Assembly: GCA_020536535.1 (NCBI GenBank)
Contig: JAHLWZ010000358.1
Location: forward strand, 6,613 to 62,546
DNA: 55,934 bases
Direction: 5' to 3'
Source: Pelomyxa schiedti
Lineage: Eukaryota > Evosea > Pelobiontida > Pelomyxidae
The notes below the pieces were generated by a model. The model was given only the letters and a program-made list of their open reading frames with translations, was not told where the DNA came from and searched no databases. Both the position numbers and the translations under genes were made by a program. Below are positions 13,212-24,368 of this stretch, in pieces (position 1 is the stretch's first letter; every line of letters starts with the position of its first letter).

Positions 13212-14013
13212 ATGAAACCGGGAGAGGACACCAGAACCAAGTCAAGGTGTTCAGAGAGTGGCTCATTCAGATGGCCCTCTGTGAGCTGCTGTAGCTGCAC
13301 CAGCCCCCCTTCGCCTATTCGCAGTACTCTCCCTGTGTGTATTATGGACGGTGTGTTTCTGAGTGATGCAAGGACTGCTTACCAACAACATGTATGCGGT
13401 GCTTTTTCGTTGTTTTGGGGCCTCCTTATAAGGAGTAAAAAGGTGCTGTTTACATTGGGGATTAGTGATGTTCTCTCTGTGATGGAAGTAAGGGATGCTG
13501 TTGCTCATAGGTCAAAATTTCCACCTGGAATCAATGTTTCAGTACTTCAGTACGCTCTTGATTTTTCCATGCTTTTCTCACCAAAGTCACAGAGTTTCTG
13601 ACGATCCCCATACACACATTGAGAAGTTCTTTATGGTCGCCATTGACTTCATATCTAAAGCACTGCTATCTCACTCCAGAGGTCAGGTTCTGGTTCATTG
13701 TGAGAGCGGAATCAGCAAGAGTGCAACCATTGTAATTGCCTTCGTAATGTATGCACTTTCCATGGATTCTTTTGCAGCACTGCAAGCCGTTCAGAAGGAA
13801 TACCCAGAAGCAAACCCTTCTCCACTATTCCGGGCCCAACTAGCTGAATTCTCCACAGAACTACAGCGAACCAGAGCCTCACAACAACAACTAAGGCACT
13901 CCCTATGGGGCAGAAAGCGAAGGTCATCAAGCCCAACCACTCTTCGGGCTCTAAGTCAAAACACGCCATCAAGCCCAGAGCAACACCCTGTATCCATAGT
14001 CAACACACCCTGA
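13212..14013 (+). CDS. Dual-specificity phosphatase-like protein with CX5K active site
   Basis: The DSP core begins at IMDGVFLSDA near 13341 and contains KVLFTLGISDVLS. After two introns it runs through VSDDPHTHIEKFFMVAIDFI and the signature HCESGISKSATIVIAF. Dual-specificity phosphatases need H-C-x5-R; here the Cys is kept but the Arg is Lys. That should weaken phosphate binding greatly, so this may be a pseudophosphatase or a binding protein in the style of STYX. The C-terminal ~50 residues are basic and Ser/Arg-rich (GRKRRSSSPTTLRALS). I used ATG 13212, which gives a ~45-residue low-complexity N-terminus; ATG 13344 is an alternative start right at the domain. Domain identity is firm, the N-terminus is not. 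Confidence 0.75.
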
Positions 14014-14076
14014 GTTTGGAATTTTTTCTCCCACCTCCTCAAATCAAAAACTGTTGATATTACGATAAAAAGAAGA

Positions 14077-15532
14077 ATGGCTGAGTGCCGTTTGGGTGTA
14101 GTCAGTGTGCTGTTTGTTGCAGTTGCTTTTTGCGTGCGGTTATGGCGCAAGAGGCGGCGTCCCATAATGAGGAGGTCGGAGACGCATGTGGCTGTGAGGC
14201 AAGTGCCTTTTCCCTGCGAAGTTCACGACATCATAGCCCCGTGTTACAGGTACTTGCGGCGTTATTGATATTATGGGTTTTGATGATACCTGGTATTCCC
14301 CCTTCTAAAAAAAAAACAATTAAGGTTTGCACACCTCACATGGTCTTGGACACATCTTCTGAGTGACATGCTCACAGCTTCTGGGGAAGGGAAAGCTCAA
14401 CTTTTTCAAGTCAAATCAGAAACTAAGTGCCCAGGTGGTGAGAGCCAGGAACTGCTGTGCATGGCTGCTGCATATCAATGCTCAGTTAATTTCCCACAGT
14501 ACTTACCGTGGCCTCTGAACAGAATTCTTGCCCCATTTGGGTTGGGTGGAATATGGCCAATTTTGTGCTTCACAACAGCTTTCGTGCAGGTATAGACAAG
14601 TAGAAAAGTTAACATTATATACTAAAGAAAGTTCTTTTAAAGTACAACCAAGAAAACGACACACAAAAGATGAACAGATTCCTTTGGAGAATACTTCTGG
14701 TTTAATGATGTGTCAGCGTCATAATGGAGATACAGAAATAGAGACTGCCTGTGTCCAAGCCCTACGGCAATATCTTACTTTCCCTTCTTCCAGCAAGAAA
14801 GCAGTTGTACCGGACTTGATTGTGCTTGTTCGAGAGAGATATGATAATATGATACCCTTGTGTCACGTTGGGGCTAGGTTCCCTTGGACTGACACTGTGA
14901 TTATAGACCATCTGAAGTTGAATACCAGCTTTGATGACTTCCGCAACAAACGACTTAAACATCAGTGGCGCAGGGACATGAAAGTAAAAACTGATGAATT
15001 CGTGGCCAAAGGCGGCAGAATAATGCACATCACCCAACCCGAACAACTTAGAGAGTATGCTCCTTCACTTTACAGGCTGCACAATACTCTTAGCAACGAG
15101 CATGCTGCACAAGGAGACCTAGACTTTCCCATTAAGTTTACAGAGTGGTTCTTCAGGGAATGCGGAAGATACATGAAAGAAGGCACGTGGAGAGTGATAT
15201 GCGCCATGGTTCACGATGAACTTGTGGCATTTGGACTGGTGCTGATAAACGTGGAAAGTGGGACAACCTACTTGAAGAGAGTTGGGGCCAATGCATCAGC
15301 ACGAGATAGTTTCGCCTACTTCAACATCCTGTATGAAGTTATAAAAGTTGGATTTGAAACCGGCTGTGACCAAGTGGACTTTGGTGACGGAGGCTGGGCA
15401 ATGAAGCACAAACTAAGTGCTTCCAAAAGACCTGCAGATGCATACCTTCTCAGTGTCCGGAACCCCCTATGGAGTGTATTTATCCACATAGCAGCTTCTT
15501 TATGCTCCCGCTTCCTCAGTCAAAACAATTAA
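14077..15532 (+). CDS. FemAB/BioF2-like GNAT-fold protein with N-terminal membrane segments
   Basis: The start is ATG 14077 with a hydrophobic first segment (GVVSVLFVAVAFCV) followed by a basic cluster, suggesting a signal anchor. A second hydrophobic stretch near 14260 (VLAALLILWVLMIPGI) follows an intron. The last exon, 14590-15532, is long. It contains VPDLIVLVRERYDNMIPL, a helical region with FRNKRLKHQWRRDMKV, and the acetyltransferase-like core VICAMVHDELVAFGLVLI...GTTYLKRVGAN...AYFNILYEVIKVGFETGC...VDFGDGGW..KHKLS. This layout matches the BioF2-like/FemAB acyltransferase fold. The family transfers acyl or aminoacyl groups, usually in envelope or glycoconjugate metabolism; the eukaryotic substrate is unknown. 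The membrane anchor suggests action at the endomembrane system. Confidence 0.65.
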
Positions 15533-15611
15533 ACTCTGGAGAGAGTACTTCTTCCTGCCAAAGACCCCAAAACCAATTAAAAAAAAAAAAACAAAGCGGT
15601 TTTCCCATTTG

Positions 15612-16778
15612 ATGGCGGACCGTGGAACATTACCATCGAATGTGACCACGAGTGCGGGAGTTGGGACTAGATTGAAAGTGTGGGTGCAGGGGGTGCCGTT
15701 GGCAACGAGGCTGGTGATTGGTCTGTGCTGCGGCGTGTATTTGTATGAACTCATATTTGGAAACTTACACAAGTGGGTCTGCTTGTCTCCTTTCTTCTTC
15801 AGTCCTGCTGGTTTCCTGCCGAGTCGGTGTAAGTAGCATCGCATTATTGTGACTATTATAGAGCCAACCAATTACGGGAAGAATTCTTTGTGACAAAAAC
15901 TATTGTGCAGTTTACACGTTGTTCACTTTCAATTGGTTCCATCAGGGAATACTTCATTTACTGATGAACATGATGGCATTTTATTTCATGAGTTGCACCC
16001 TTGAGGTAGAATATCCCCTAGTCGTTGCTTACATCATTGAAACGCAAATAGCATAGGACAGGCACGCTTAGATATTCATGGCTTTTGTTCATAATGGGAG
16101 TTTTGGGTGGACTTATACATGTCGGTGTATCATATTTCCTTTCTCTTATTGGATTGGTATCGCTTAAAACATGTGGGTAAGTTCCTTTTCTTTTCTTTTT
16201 TAAATTCAGAGTTTGGTTTTTGTATAATTCAGTAAAGAGTTGGATATTCTGGCGTCATTTTTGGTGTGCTTGTTATTGAATGCCACCTCTCCGAGACACT
16301 TTCGCGGAGGTATTTCTATCTTGGCGTTGAGAAAAAAGTTAGTGACACCTATCAATTTTAGCGTATTTGGATTCTTTACAGTTCCAAGCAAACTGTATCC
16401 ATGGATTTTATTAGCACTAATGCAGATCATCATTCCAAATGCCTCGTTCTTAGGTCACATGGCTGGAATCTTTACAGGATACCTTTGTAAATGTTCCCTC
16501 ACAAAAACTTGAAGAACTCACATGAATTGTAGATCTGTTTGGCCTCCTTGAGCTGATTCTGATTGGGACACGTGTTGTCCCTGCTTTGGAAGGCTTGCCT
16601 CCACTCAAGTGGATCACCAAGTATGATTTCTACATAGCAAACCAGCCTCCATCACCAGCAAGATTATCGTGGTCTGGTCTAAAGGACAGGTAACACCAAC
16701 GCCTCTACTTTTTTCAAACATCTCACCACAACAAAAGAGTGCAGAGTCTGATGCAGAAGATCAGGCCACCCACAGTAA
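15612..16778 (+). CDS. Rhomboid family intramembrane serine protease
   Basis: It starts at ATG 15612 (MADRGTLPSN). The first membrane helix is LVIGLCCGVYLYEL. Next come FTFNWFHQGILHLLMNMMAF, with the H-x3-N motif of the rhomboid oxyanion site, and a central helix (LLFIMGVLGGLIHVGVSYF). VGYSGVIFGVLV carries the catalytic Ser in GxSG, and NASFLGHMAGIFTGYL carries the catalytic His. All catalytic residues are present, so an active protease is expected. The spacing and the loop before the last helix are closest in feel to the RHBDD1-like group, which acts in the ER. The extreme C-terminus depends on the splice acceptor chosen near 16740-16760; one choice gives a stop at 16776-16778, another runs further. 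Introns are 40-60 nt. Confidence 0.8.
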
Positions 16779-17017
16779 GTAATAAATATAAAAATGAGAT
16801 CTTTGATCTCGTTTGCCAAAGTCTAAGATGTCAAACAGGCAAACAATGCCACAACATCGGGGCGAGTATGAAAAAGGCCAGTCTGTTGCCACCCAAAACC
16901 AAATTGAAAACAAAAAAAATGTTTGTCTTTCGTTTGTTTTTTGTCATGTGTTTTTTTTCGGCCGACCAGTTGCATGCCGAGAATGTTTTTCACTTTTTTT
17001 CTTTTTTCTTCGGGAGA

Positions 17018-20000
17018 ATGTTGGGACCGAGAAGCACGTCGCCGCCTCCGATTTCCGGCTATGTCGTGTCTTCGACACCAGACCAAAGGACGAGCCAGTT
17101 GTTCATACGACGAGACGCGGCGATAGATCCCATCGATGAAATAGAACTGGTTTGTCACTTGCTGCACCCCCTTGGTTTTCTTTTTTCTGCTTTTGTTCTT
17201 ACAAAACACTGTGGACTTAAAGAAATGGGGAGATGCATATGTTTCCATTTTTGATCCCTCAGCTGGTTCGATTCCTAGGACAGGATTGATTATTATTCTT
17301 GATATTAAAGAGAAGCAGACTGCAGCTGCATTATTCGCCAACAAGGTTCAACTTTACTCCTCTTTTTTTTTTTTTTTGTAACCATCCCAGGTCAATGAAA
17401 TGATGATGGTTGGGGGTGGAGGTGAGAAGCAATATGAAACACTAATTATGGCCCTCTTATTTGCAATTCTTTCCAGTCTTTCACTTGCACAAGCTACTCC
17501 CGTATGTGAAGTTAAATCGGTTGGTTATTTGGTAACCAAGTCCGTAGTATTACCAACAACTTATCAGTGTAATGAGAGACAATCTTCCCACAACACTTCT
17601 CCGGTCGATTTGTGATCGTTACAATAAGTTACTAGACCAACCACGAGCACAGGTATTATCCCACATTTTTTTTCCTTTATTAAGAAAGAACACAGCTCTT
17701 GTGGTTCATAAATGAACTCCTTGTTTACAATGCTTCAGAAGTCGATCTAATTTGCCAGGCACTTCTCCGTCAGATTATTGGTGGAAACATTGACCCAAAA
17801 AACCTCTGGTTATGTGATAGGATGTTGCAAATATTTTCCACACACAAGTACCAAAGTCCCTCACAAACAAAGAGATTAAACCGGGCTTAGGGAATGGTTG
17901 TACCGTAATACATCCTTGATTCCATTTGTGTTTTATACATTTACTCGAATGATCATTGACCACTACCAACCAGTAAACATGAGCCTCAGGCAAGCGGAAA
18001 TCTCATTGGTGTCCTCTCTAGTCAACGAAAAAGTAGTGCCTTTTTCCATCACCCATTTTCCACTGTAACATTGCTGTGCTCCCATTCACTGAATTGGTAG
18101 TTCTTAGAGTGCAGTGCAGTGGGAAGAGACGGGCTACGACTACTGCAGGAAGTGTCAAAAATACCAGAATTTGAGGCTATATGGGCGAAATTACTCACGA
18201 GTCCAACTTCTCTTAGGTTTTCTCCACGATTCCTTGATTAAACTTAATTTACTCCTCCAGCCCAACCCTCAGTGATGTATCTCAATTGTTGCATGTCGAA
18301 ACACCAAAGCAGTACCTGCAATCAAGGTTAACACCAGAAATGGAGTCACAATTGATTTTTATGATGCAAGACGTATGAAATCGGTGTGGTAAAAAAAAGT
18401 TAACCCTCAAAAAACCCAAAAGGTAAAAATGGGTTGCCAGAGGACATATCAGCATTGGTTCCAGCAACGTTACCTCAATTCAGAATTATCAGAGTCTCTT
18501 ATTGTGGATTTAATACGGTACACATGTTGTGTATGGCACCCCACACATCAGACTTGCTCAAACGTTGTACCAAGGTTAATGCCCTTTCCCTCAAGAAAAA
18601 TGTTAACATCGCAATAGATGGGCTATGATTGGTTGGCTCGTCACGTGCATTCAGGCGAGGAACCCTTTTTTTCTTGATCAATTCTAATAGACACTTTCTA
18701 GAACGATTGGATTGCTGCACAAGCAAAACTGGCTCTGTTTTATGATTGGTTATATTTTGACCCCAAAAAAAATATAATGAACATAGGTAATTTGTGCCGT
18801 AACATTCCAACAAATCTTCTTAATAAGAGGAAGACTGTAATCTTATGCATTAATCAGAACCCGCTATTCTACTAATATACCACTCTATTCCAAAATACGC
18901 TGGGCTCTCAGCCACTCTACTCGAGTTTCTATTGTTTCTTATAGAGAATTATGATCCTCCCCATCGAGAGAATCTTTTGCACAGTGTTCAGAGAGCATTA
19001 GAAGAAATCCTGAGAAGAAACTTCCTGCAGTAGTGGGCTTTTACTTTTTGTTGTTCCTAACAAGCCCTTTAGAAAGTATGACCCTATCTTCGCCCATCCC
19101 TTTGACTTGGAACTTATGCATAAAATTAAAACTACATTCGCACCATTCTACAAAGCACCTTCACTTCAAACTTCCCAGAAATCTTCGCAGCAGTTAACAT
19201 CACAACAACCCCAGCCACTCTTATCGGCACAACCACGTCCATTATCTCCTCCTCAACGCCTGCCACTATCACAGCATATTCTACCATCACAGCAATTGCA
19301 GGACCAATCACAACCCTCAGAGTACGTTTCCCAGGGCAATCAGCTTGTGGATCACCAAAAAACTGAACCTGCACAAGACAAGAATAGAGTGGAGCAACCT
19401 CTAACTCAAATCTCACAGTCAATTCTATCACTTAAGGGCGTTTTTCTACAAGATCCCACACCCTTCACTCTTTATCAGCTACTAACAGTCTTTGTGAATG
19501 AGGTAGTTCTCTTCTTCATCTACCCCCCTTCAAGCATCACTAGGCAACTAATTTGGATTCCGAACAACGGTATATGAGTATCAAAGATGTGGCTAAAACT
19601 TTGCTGAGCCGAACTGTATCACTTCCCAAGCTTCCGCTTTCTAGTTCGTTTACTTTGTATTTCTAAAATACAGGAAGCTGAATTCCAAGATTGCACACCT
19701 CAAACTGTTGTTTGTCGTTATGGTCTCTTGCAGACACTGTTCCACATGTGCATTCAGCAAACGCCCAATGGTCCACAGCTTGGATTATTGCACAGCATTA
19801 TCAAAGAATTACGAAATTATAATTCTCTTGCAACACTACGGTATCGTTCCTTGATTTGACACAACTTACAGTATGTAGGTATTTTTGTTTCCTGATATCA
19901 ACGATGCCGAATGGAGTTCCTCTTCCACCCACCCCACCACCGCCTGTCCCTCCTATTGTCACTTTATCTCCCGATCAAGTTATGTCTGCAGTAGATGGTG

Positions 20001-21423
20001 ATGAAAACGGGGAATCAAAACTCAACAATTTTTATATTCCTGCTCTAGAGATGTGTAAACCTGCGACAACAAATATTTCAGAACTCGTAGTGTCTGACAT
20101 ATGTGTATGCTTCCAACCTCCTCATCCCAGATTATTGACAATATACTGCTTTATTAGCGCTGTGTTGACTTCAACCGAGTACTCTTTCTGTCTGTAGTTC
20201 CTTTTGCATATTTGTGGTTACCAAGTCACACTGTTGGTAATGCACAATTATTTTATGCTCTATTGTCTGTATTCGACCCATTTCAAGTATGAAAGCCCCT
20301 TTGGCATTACCCCTTCAACTCAGTTCATAGTAGATGTTCGCTTTCACCAAACGATTACTCACTCGTCAAATACAAATATTTGGTCCTGATTTCTTCTCTA
20401 TTGTTGGTGTGTTTCTGTTGGCTCTTTCATCGCATTCTCCCCCAAATCACACCGCTCACTAAACTCACAGCTATCCCCAGAGGCTTCCACTTCATGGGAA
20501 TCATTTGAACAAAATTGGATGTGGCAGCTACTGGTGGCTGAATACTCACACAACAATCCTCAAAACTTAGAGTCTTTAGTACAGTGGGCTGTTGGGAAGG
20601 CAAACACACACGGTATTACTGGATACTCACCTCAGCGGGCTAATTTCCGTTTAAGGTGCTGGTGACATATGGGTAGGCATTGTTAACCTGTGCAAAGATG
20701 CCACCCCAACCAAAAACCTTGTTCACATACTTCTGACTCAACCTTTTTCAGCACTAACCTCAACAATCTTGTTGCACTGGAGTATCTCCCCTCATGGGCC
20801 TACACTTAGAGTACTCGAGACTATCGCTTTCAGCTTTTCTTACACTCACTTAGGACTGTGTATCCGGACTTGAGGTAGATCAGTCAATACCAGCAGCAGA
20901 TCAACCCAAAATAAGAGACACATGGTCCAAACTCCAATCCAGCCTCGCATCATCACAAACCTTGTCCAAATTCTCGAGGCTATGTCCTGAGCCCAAACAG
21001 TCTCTGGAAAATACTCGTACACTCTCTAGGAAGCGGAGAAAATTTAAACCGACACCCATCACAAGGGGTTCTGAGCTACCACCATCAAGCAACACTTCTA
21101 CACCTGTTAATGACTCTGCGGACTCATACACCCAGAATGAACTTTCTGTTGTTGACACCTCCGAGACAAATGACTTAGCGGAGGGGATTGAAACCCCCAA
21201 CAACAGTGGTGACCAGGCAGACATTTCTAATACCACAAGAAGTGACCATGTGACTGAAATGGAGCCAGAAAGTGAAGGCAGAAAATCCAATGTGAGTGAG
21301 AGTGGGGGTAACAGCGGCAGTGACAGTGGAAGTGACAGTGAAAATGAAGACCAGCTGGAATCCAGTGGAATGCAGACAGAAAAGCCCAACAAAGCCAAAA
21401 AAGTCAAAAGAAGAAAGTCGTAG
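17018..21423 (+). CDS. INTS3: Integrator complex subunit 3 homologue
   Basis: The reading starts at ATG 17018 (MLGPRSTSPPPISGY). After many short introns it spells out an alpha-helical HEAT-like protein. Key stretches matching INTS3 are VGRDGLRLLQEVSKIPEFEA near 18140, the RLTPEMESQLIFMMQDVK stretch near 18330, YQHWFQQRYLNSELSESL near 18450, and AKLALFYDWLYFDPKKNIMN near 18720. In animals INTS3 pairs with the NABP/hSSB single-strand-binding proteins and INIP, and serves in the Integrator complex for snRNA 3' processing, promoter-proximal termination and DNA-damage response. A Ser/Gln/Pro-rich segment lies at 19170-19430. The last exon, from about 20880, is Ser/Asp/Glu-rich and ends in a basic cluster (KAKKVKRRKS), a likely nuclear signal. 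The match is confident; about 20 exon borders are approximate. Confidence 0.85.
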
Positions 21424-21539
21424 CAACACAATCACCTCTGTGTACCGAAAGTACATCCATCATCCCTCACCACTTTGTTCAAAGTTGTCAAAAAAAATTT
21501 TTATTTTTTTCCTTGTGATTTAGAAAAAAAGGCAATTCT

Positions 21540-23985
21540 CTAGGTTGTTTTGTTCCGGAACATTGAAAAGTTGCCAGAGTGTTTTGCCTTTTGTTGCTTC
21601 TTCCTTGCCCTTCTTGATTTCGGCTTCCCGGTCTCTTCTTCCTCTGCCTCATTTAGGATTCCTTCCCGCTCAATCGCGGCCAGTGCTTGTTCTTGCGAAC
21701 CAAGTAAGAGGTCCACCCTCGCCCTTCCAATTCTGAACACAGGGACTGATGGTGCAACCTTCCGGCAGCTGCACGGCAGGCTCGAAGTGTTGAGGTGTGA
21801 GTAGCGGCCAATCTTGGCACCGCACTCTGGGCATGACACTTTGCCTTCCGGCGGAACTCCGGTGAGTAGGTCTGCAGACATCCACTCTACTTTGTTGATG
21901 AACAGCATCTTGCACGCGTCCGAGGCGATGGCTGTGGTCCGCGGGCCTTGTTCCTCTGAGGAAGCTGTGTGCGGAAGAATGTCAGAGGGCAAGAACAGGG
22001 TCTTGTGGCACATTTTGCATGTGTAGACCTCCTCTCTCTCGGTAGCTGGGCTCACCTCTGGTTTTGGTTTTGCAATTGCTTTTGGCGTTGGCTTTGGCTT
22101 GGTTGAAGTTGCCGGTGGTGGTGTGTTATCATCATCATCATCGTTGTCATTATTGTCATCACTGTTAGATTCTGAAGGTGATTCTGAATCTTCGGTTGGT
22201 GTTGGGGCTGGTGCCTTGGTGGGAGGTACTTTTGCTTTTCTGCTTGTATTGGTGGTACTTGTCTGTTTTCTTGGTGGTGTGTCCGCAGGTGGCGTTGCTC
22301 CTTTAGGCACTTTTCCAGAAGGTGTAGTTTTCGGTGGTAAAGGCTTGGGGTCTGGAACTGTGTCTTTCACATGCGGTGTTTCTTCTTCTTGGCGTTCTTG
22401 TCTTCTCTTGCCCTTTTTGCCTTTGGCTGCTTTTGATGTTGGTGGTATGTTCTTTTCACTGGTTACATCTGGATTTTCTTGCGTCACAGATACTCTGGAA
22501 GAATTTTTCTTTGAGACTGGCTTGGATGGTACCGGTTCAACCTCGGGAACTTCTTCCTCTTCTTCAACATTTTCAGGTTCAGTGGCTGTTGGGGTTGATG
22601 TTGCCGCTGAGGCTGTAGTAAGCGGTATTGCCGTTGAGGCTGTTGTACTTTCTGTTGTGGTTTCTTGTGCAAGTGTGGGGTCTGGAGTATCACCCAAATG
22701 GTAAAACTTGAGGGCGTTGTCATATAAAGTCTGGTACACAGTTGGCTCTGGGAGATTCAGTGCTGCAGCCATTGCCTTGACAATGTAAGGTGCGTTACTC
22801 GGTTCATTTGCGGCATCCCTTATAAAGGTATCTGGAATTGTCTTGGGGGGGTTAAGGTTTTTGCTGTTTAATATTTGGTTTTTTTAAAAAAGAAAAACTA
22901 ATGCTCACTTGGGGTGTACCAAATGGTGCATCTGACGCCAGTAAAAGGTGATCAAGGGGAATTTTGGGTAGCTGTGAGGTTGCGAGTGTTAAATCTTCAG
23001 AAACTACTCCTGGAGGTGCAGCACACAGTTGGGCTCCAGAAATACTACAGATGACTGTTACAGGGGTTGATAATCAATTTAGAAGGTACCTTATATAAAC
23101 CCCTTTCGCAAGGAGCATTTCAAGTTCCTGAGTTGTGCCAGCAAATGCATGAACAGCAATTCTTCCTTGGCTTAATAACTCTTCTTGTTCAGAAAGAAGT
23201 TCGCATAATCGCTCCACAGCACCAAATCCAGCTATATTTATCAAAACTGGGAGATTAATCTAAACTAAAATGAGCGTTCAAAAAAGAAAGTTAGAAAGAA
23301 ATTACATCTTTGGCCAGTGCAAAGTGGTCTTCTAGAAGTTTCTCTTGTCCAAAGCGTGTGGCAAATTCTGTTCATTAGTTAGTTGTTACATAGAAGTTCC
23401 CACAGCGCAAAAACCTCGCGTCCAATCCAATCCACAAAACAGTGCCACAACATGACTTGTGAGAGCAGAGTCACGCAGCTGCTCAAGTTGCTGTTGTGCT
23501 AAACGTTCATTGGTTCTTTTCACATTGTCTGAGTGAACACCTAAAATCCCACTCCATAAGAAAATATGATAAAAATCACAACAAAAGAAATCCGTAGCGA
23601 CCAAATAATTGTGAAAAATTTTACTTAAAAACCCAGGATATATCCCATAATATAAATGAACAAAAAGCACACCGACAGCAGCGTATATTACGCCCTCGTA
23701 TTGTTTGCACAATTCAATGACACTCTCTTGCTTGTCAAAGTCAGTGTTCATCACAACCATGGCCTGAACCCTGGAAGCCAAACCCCGGCTCACGAACTTC
23801 TGGAAATCCACGGCGAACTGCCGGTTGGCCATCCTGGCGCCACAGTCTATTATGGGAGCAACCTGGGACGCAGACGACGACGAGGACGAGGACGAGGACG
23901 AGAGAGGAGCCAAGGGAGGGGGAGGCAAGCTCACGAGGGGACGCGACGAGGGATCGTGCTTGGGCTTGCTGGCTGTGTCATGCAC
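21540..23985 (-). CDS. TatD-family hydrolase fused to a YVH1/DUSP12-type zinc-binding domain
   Basis: The start is at 23985, with a Ser/Pro-rich leader of about 45 residues. The TatD metal-dependent hydrolase follows: IIDCGARMANRQF (eukaryotic form of the first motif), YAAVGVHSDNVKRTNE across an intron, GLDWTR, the barrel strand LPVLINIAGFGAVE, IAVHAFAGTTQELEMLLAKG, IPLDHLLLASDAPFGTP with the metal Asp, and the C-terminal helix AAALNLPEPTVYQTLYDNAL. The same uninterrupted last exon (22772-21540) continues through about 200 residues of Ser/Thr/Pro/Lys-rich linker. It ends in a YVH1 C-terminal zinc module: YTCKMCHKTLF, H, NKVEWMSADLL, CPECGAKIG, CSCRKVAPSVPVFRIGRARVD. A Lys/Arg-rich tail follows. 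TatD proteins are 3'-5' nucleases or deoxyribonucleases. The YVH1 zinc module acts in 60S ribosome maturation. The combined role is unknown to me. Confidence 0.85.
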
Positions 23986-24036
23986 TTGTTGCTTGTTCTT
24001 TCGAAGGCTCTTTTTACCTTTTGTGGTTTCCCGGCG

Positions 24037-24309
24037 TTAATTATCTACTACATCGCGACGATGGGATGGCGTTTGTTCTGCTTTTTTGCCGAGGGCGAAA
24101 CCTTCTCGTGCGCCGGAACGATCGACCCGGCATATCCTCATGAGATCAAAGAGCGAGGGCGATAGGATAGGGTTCAGAGAAAGTGATTCAGTAAGAACCT
24201 CATTGTTCTGATAATGTGCTGAGTAGAGCCTCAAGCTAACCTTGGACTTCTCGCCCAAACACTGCATTACAAGTTGCACTCGCCAGATCAAACCCTTTCG
24301 CTCCTTCAT
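24037..24309 (-). CDS. Small uncharacterized protein, head-to-head with RRP1
   Basis: This is an open frame of 90 codons from ATG 24309 to TAA at 24037. An optional 33-nt intron (GT...CAG near 24208-24240) would shorten it in frame. The peptide is basic and helical (MKERKGLIWRVQLVMQCLGE...; ...LFDLMRICRVDRSGAREGF). It sits between the TatD start at 23985 and the RRP1 start at 24369, so it could also be 5' leader sequence of the TatD gene. No family is recognised. An overlapping plus-strand ORF from ATG 24060 is shorter and less protein-like. Confidence 0.4.
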   Translation of the reverse strand: MKERKGLIWRVQLVMQCLGEKSKVSLRLYSAHYQNNEVLTESLSLNPILSPSLFDLMRICRVDRSGAREGFALGKKAEQTPSHRRDVVDN

Positions 24310-24368
24310 TTTGTTTCGGCTCCTGTACCAGGTGCAGTTGCCATTCGTTTATTGGTAACGCGATTTCG

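Noticed and set aside
17265-17285. GGTTCGATTCC-like box that resembles a tRNA B box
   Set aside because: It is inside an INTS3 exon with a good reading frame and has no A box or cloverleaf around it.
22099-22704. Plus-strand ORF of 201 codons
   Set aside because: It is antisense to the Ser/Thr/Pro linker of the TatD-YVH1 gene; its Val/Gly/Ser repeats mirror that linker.
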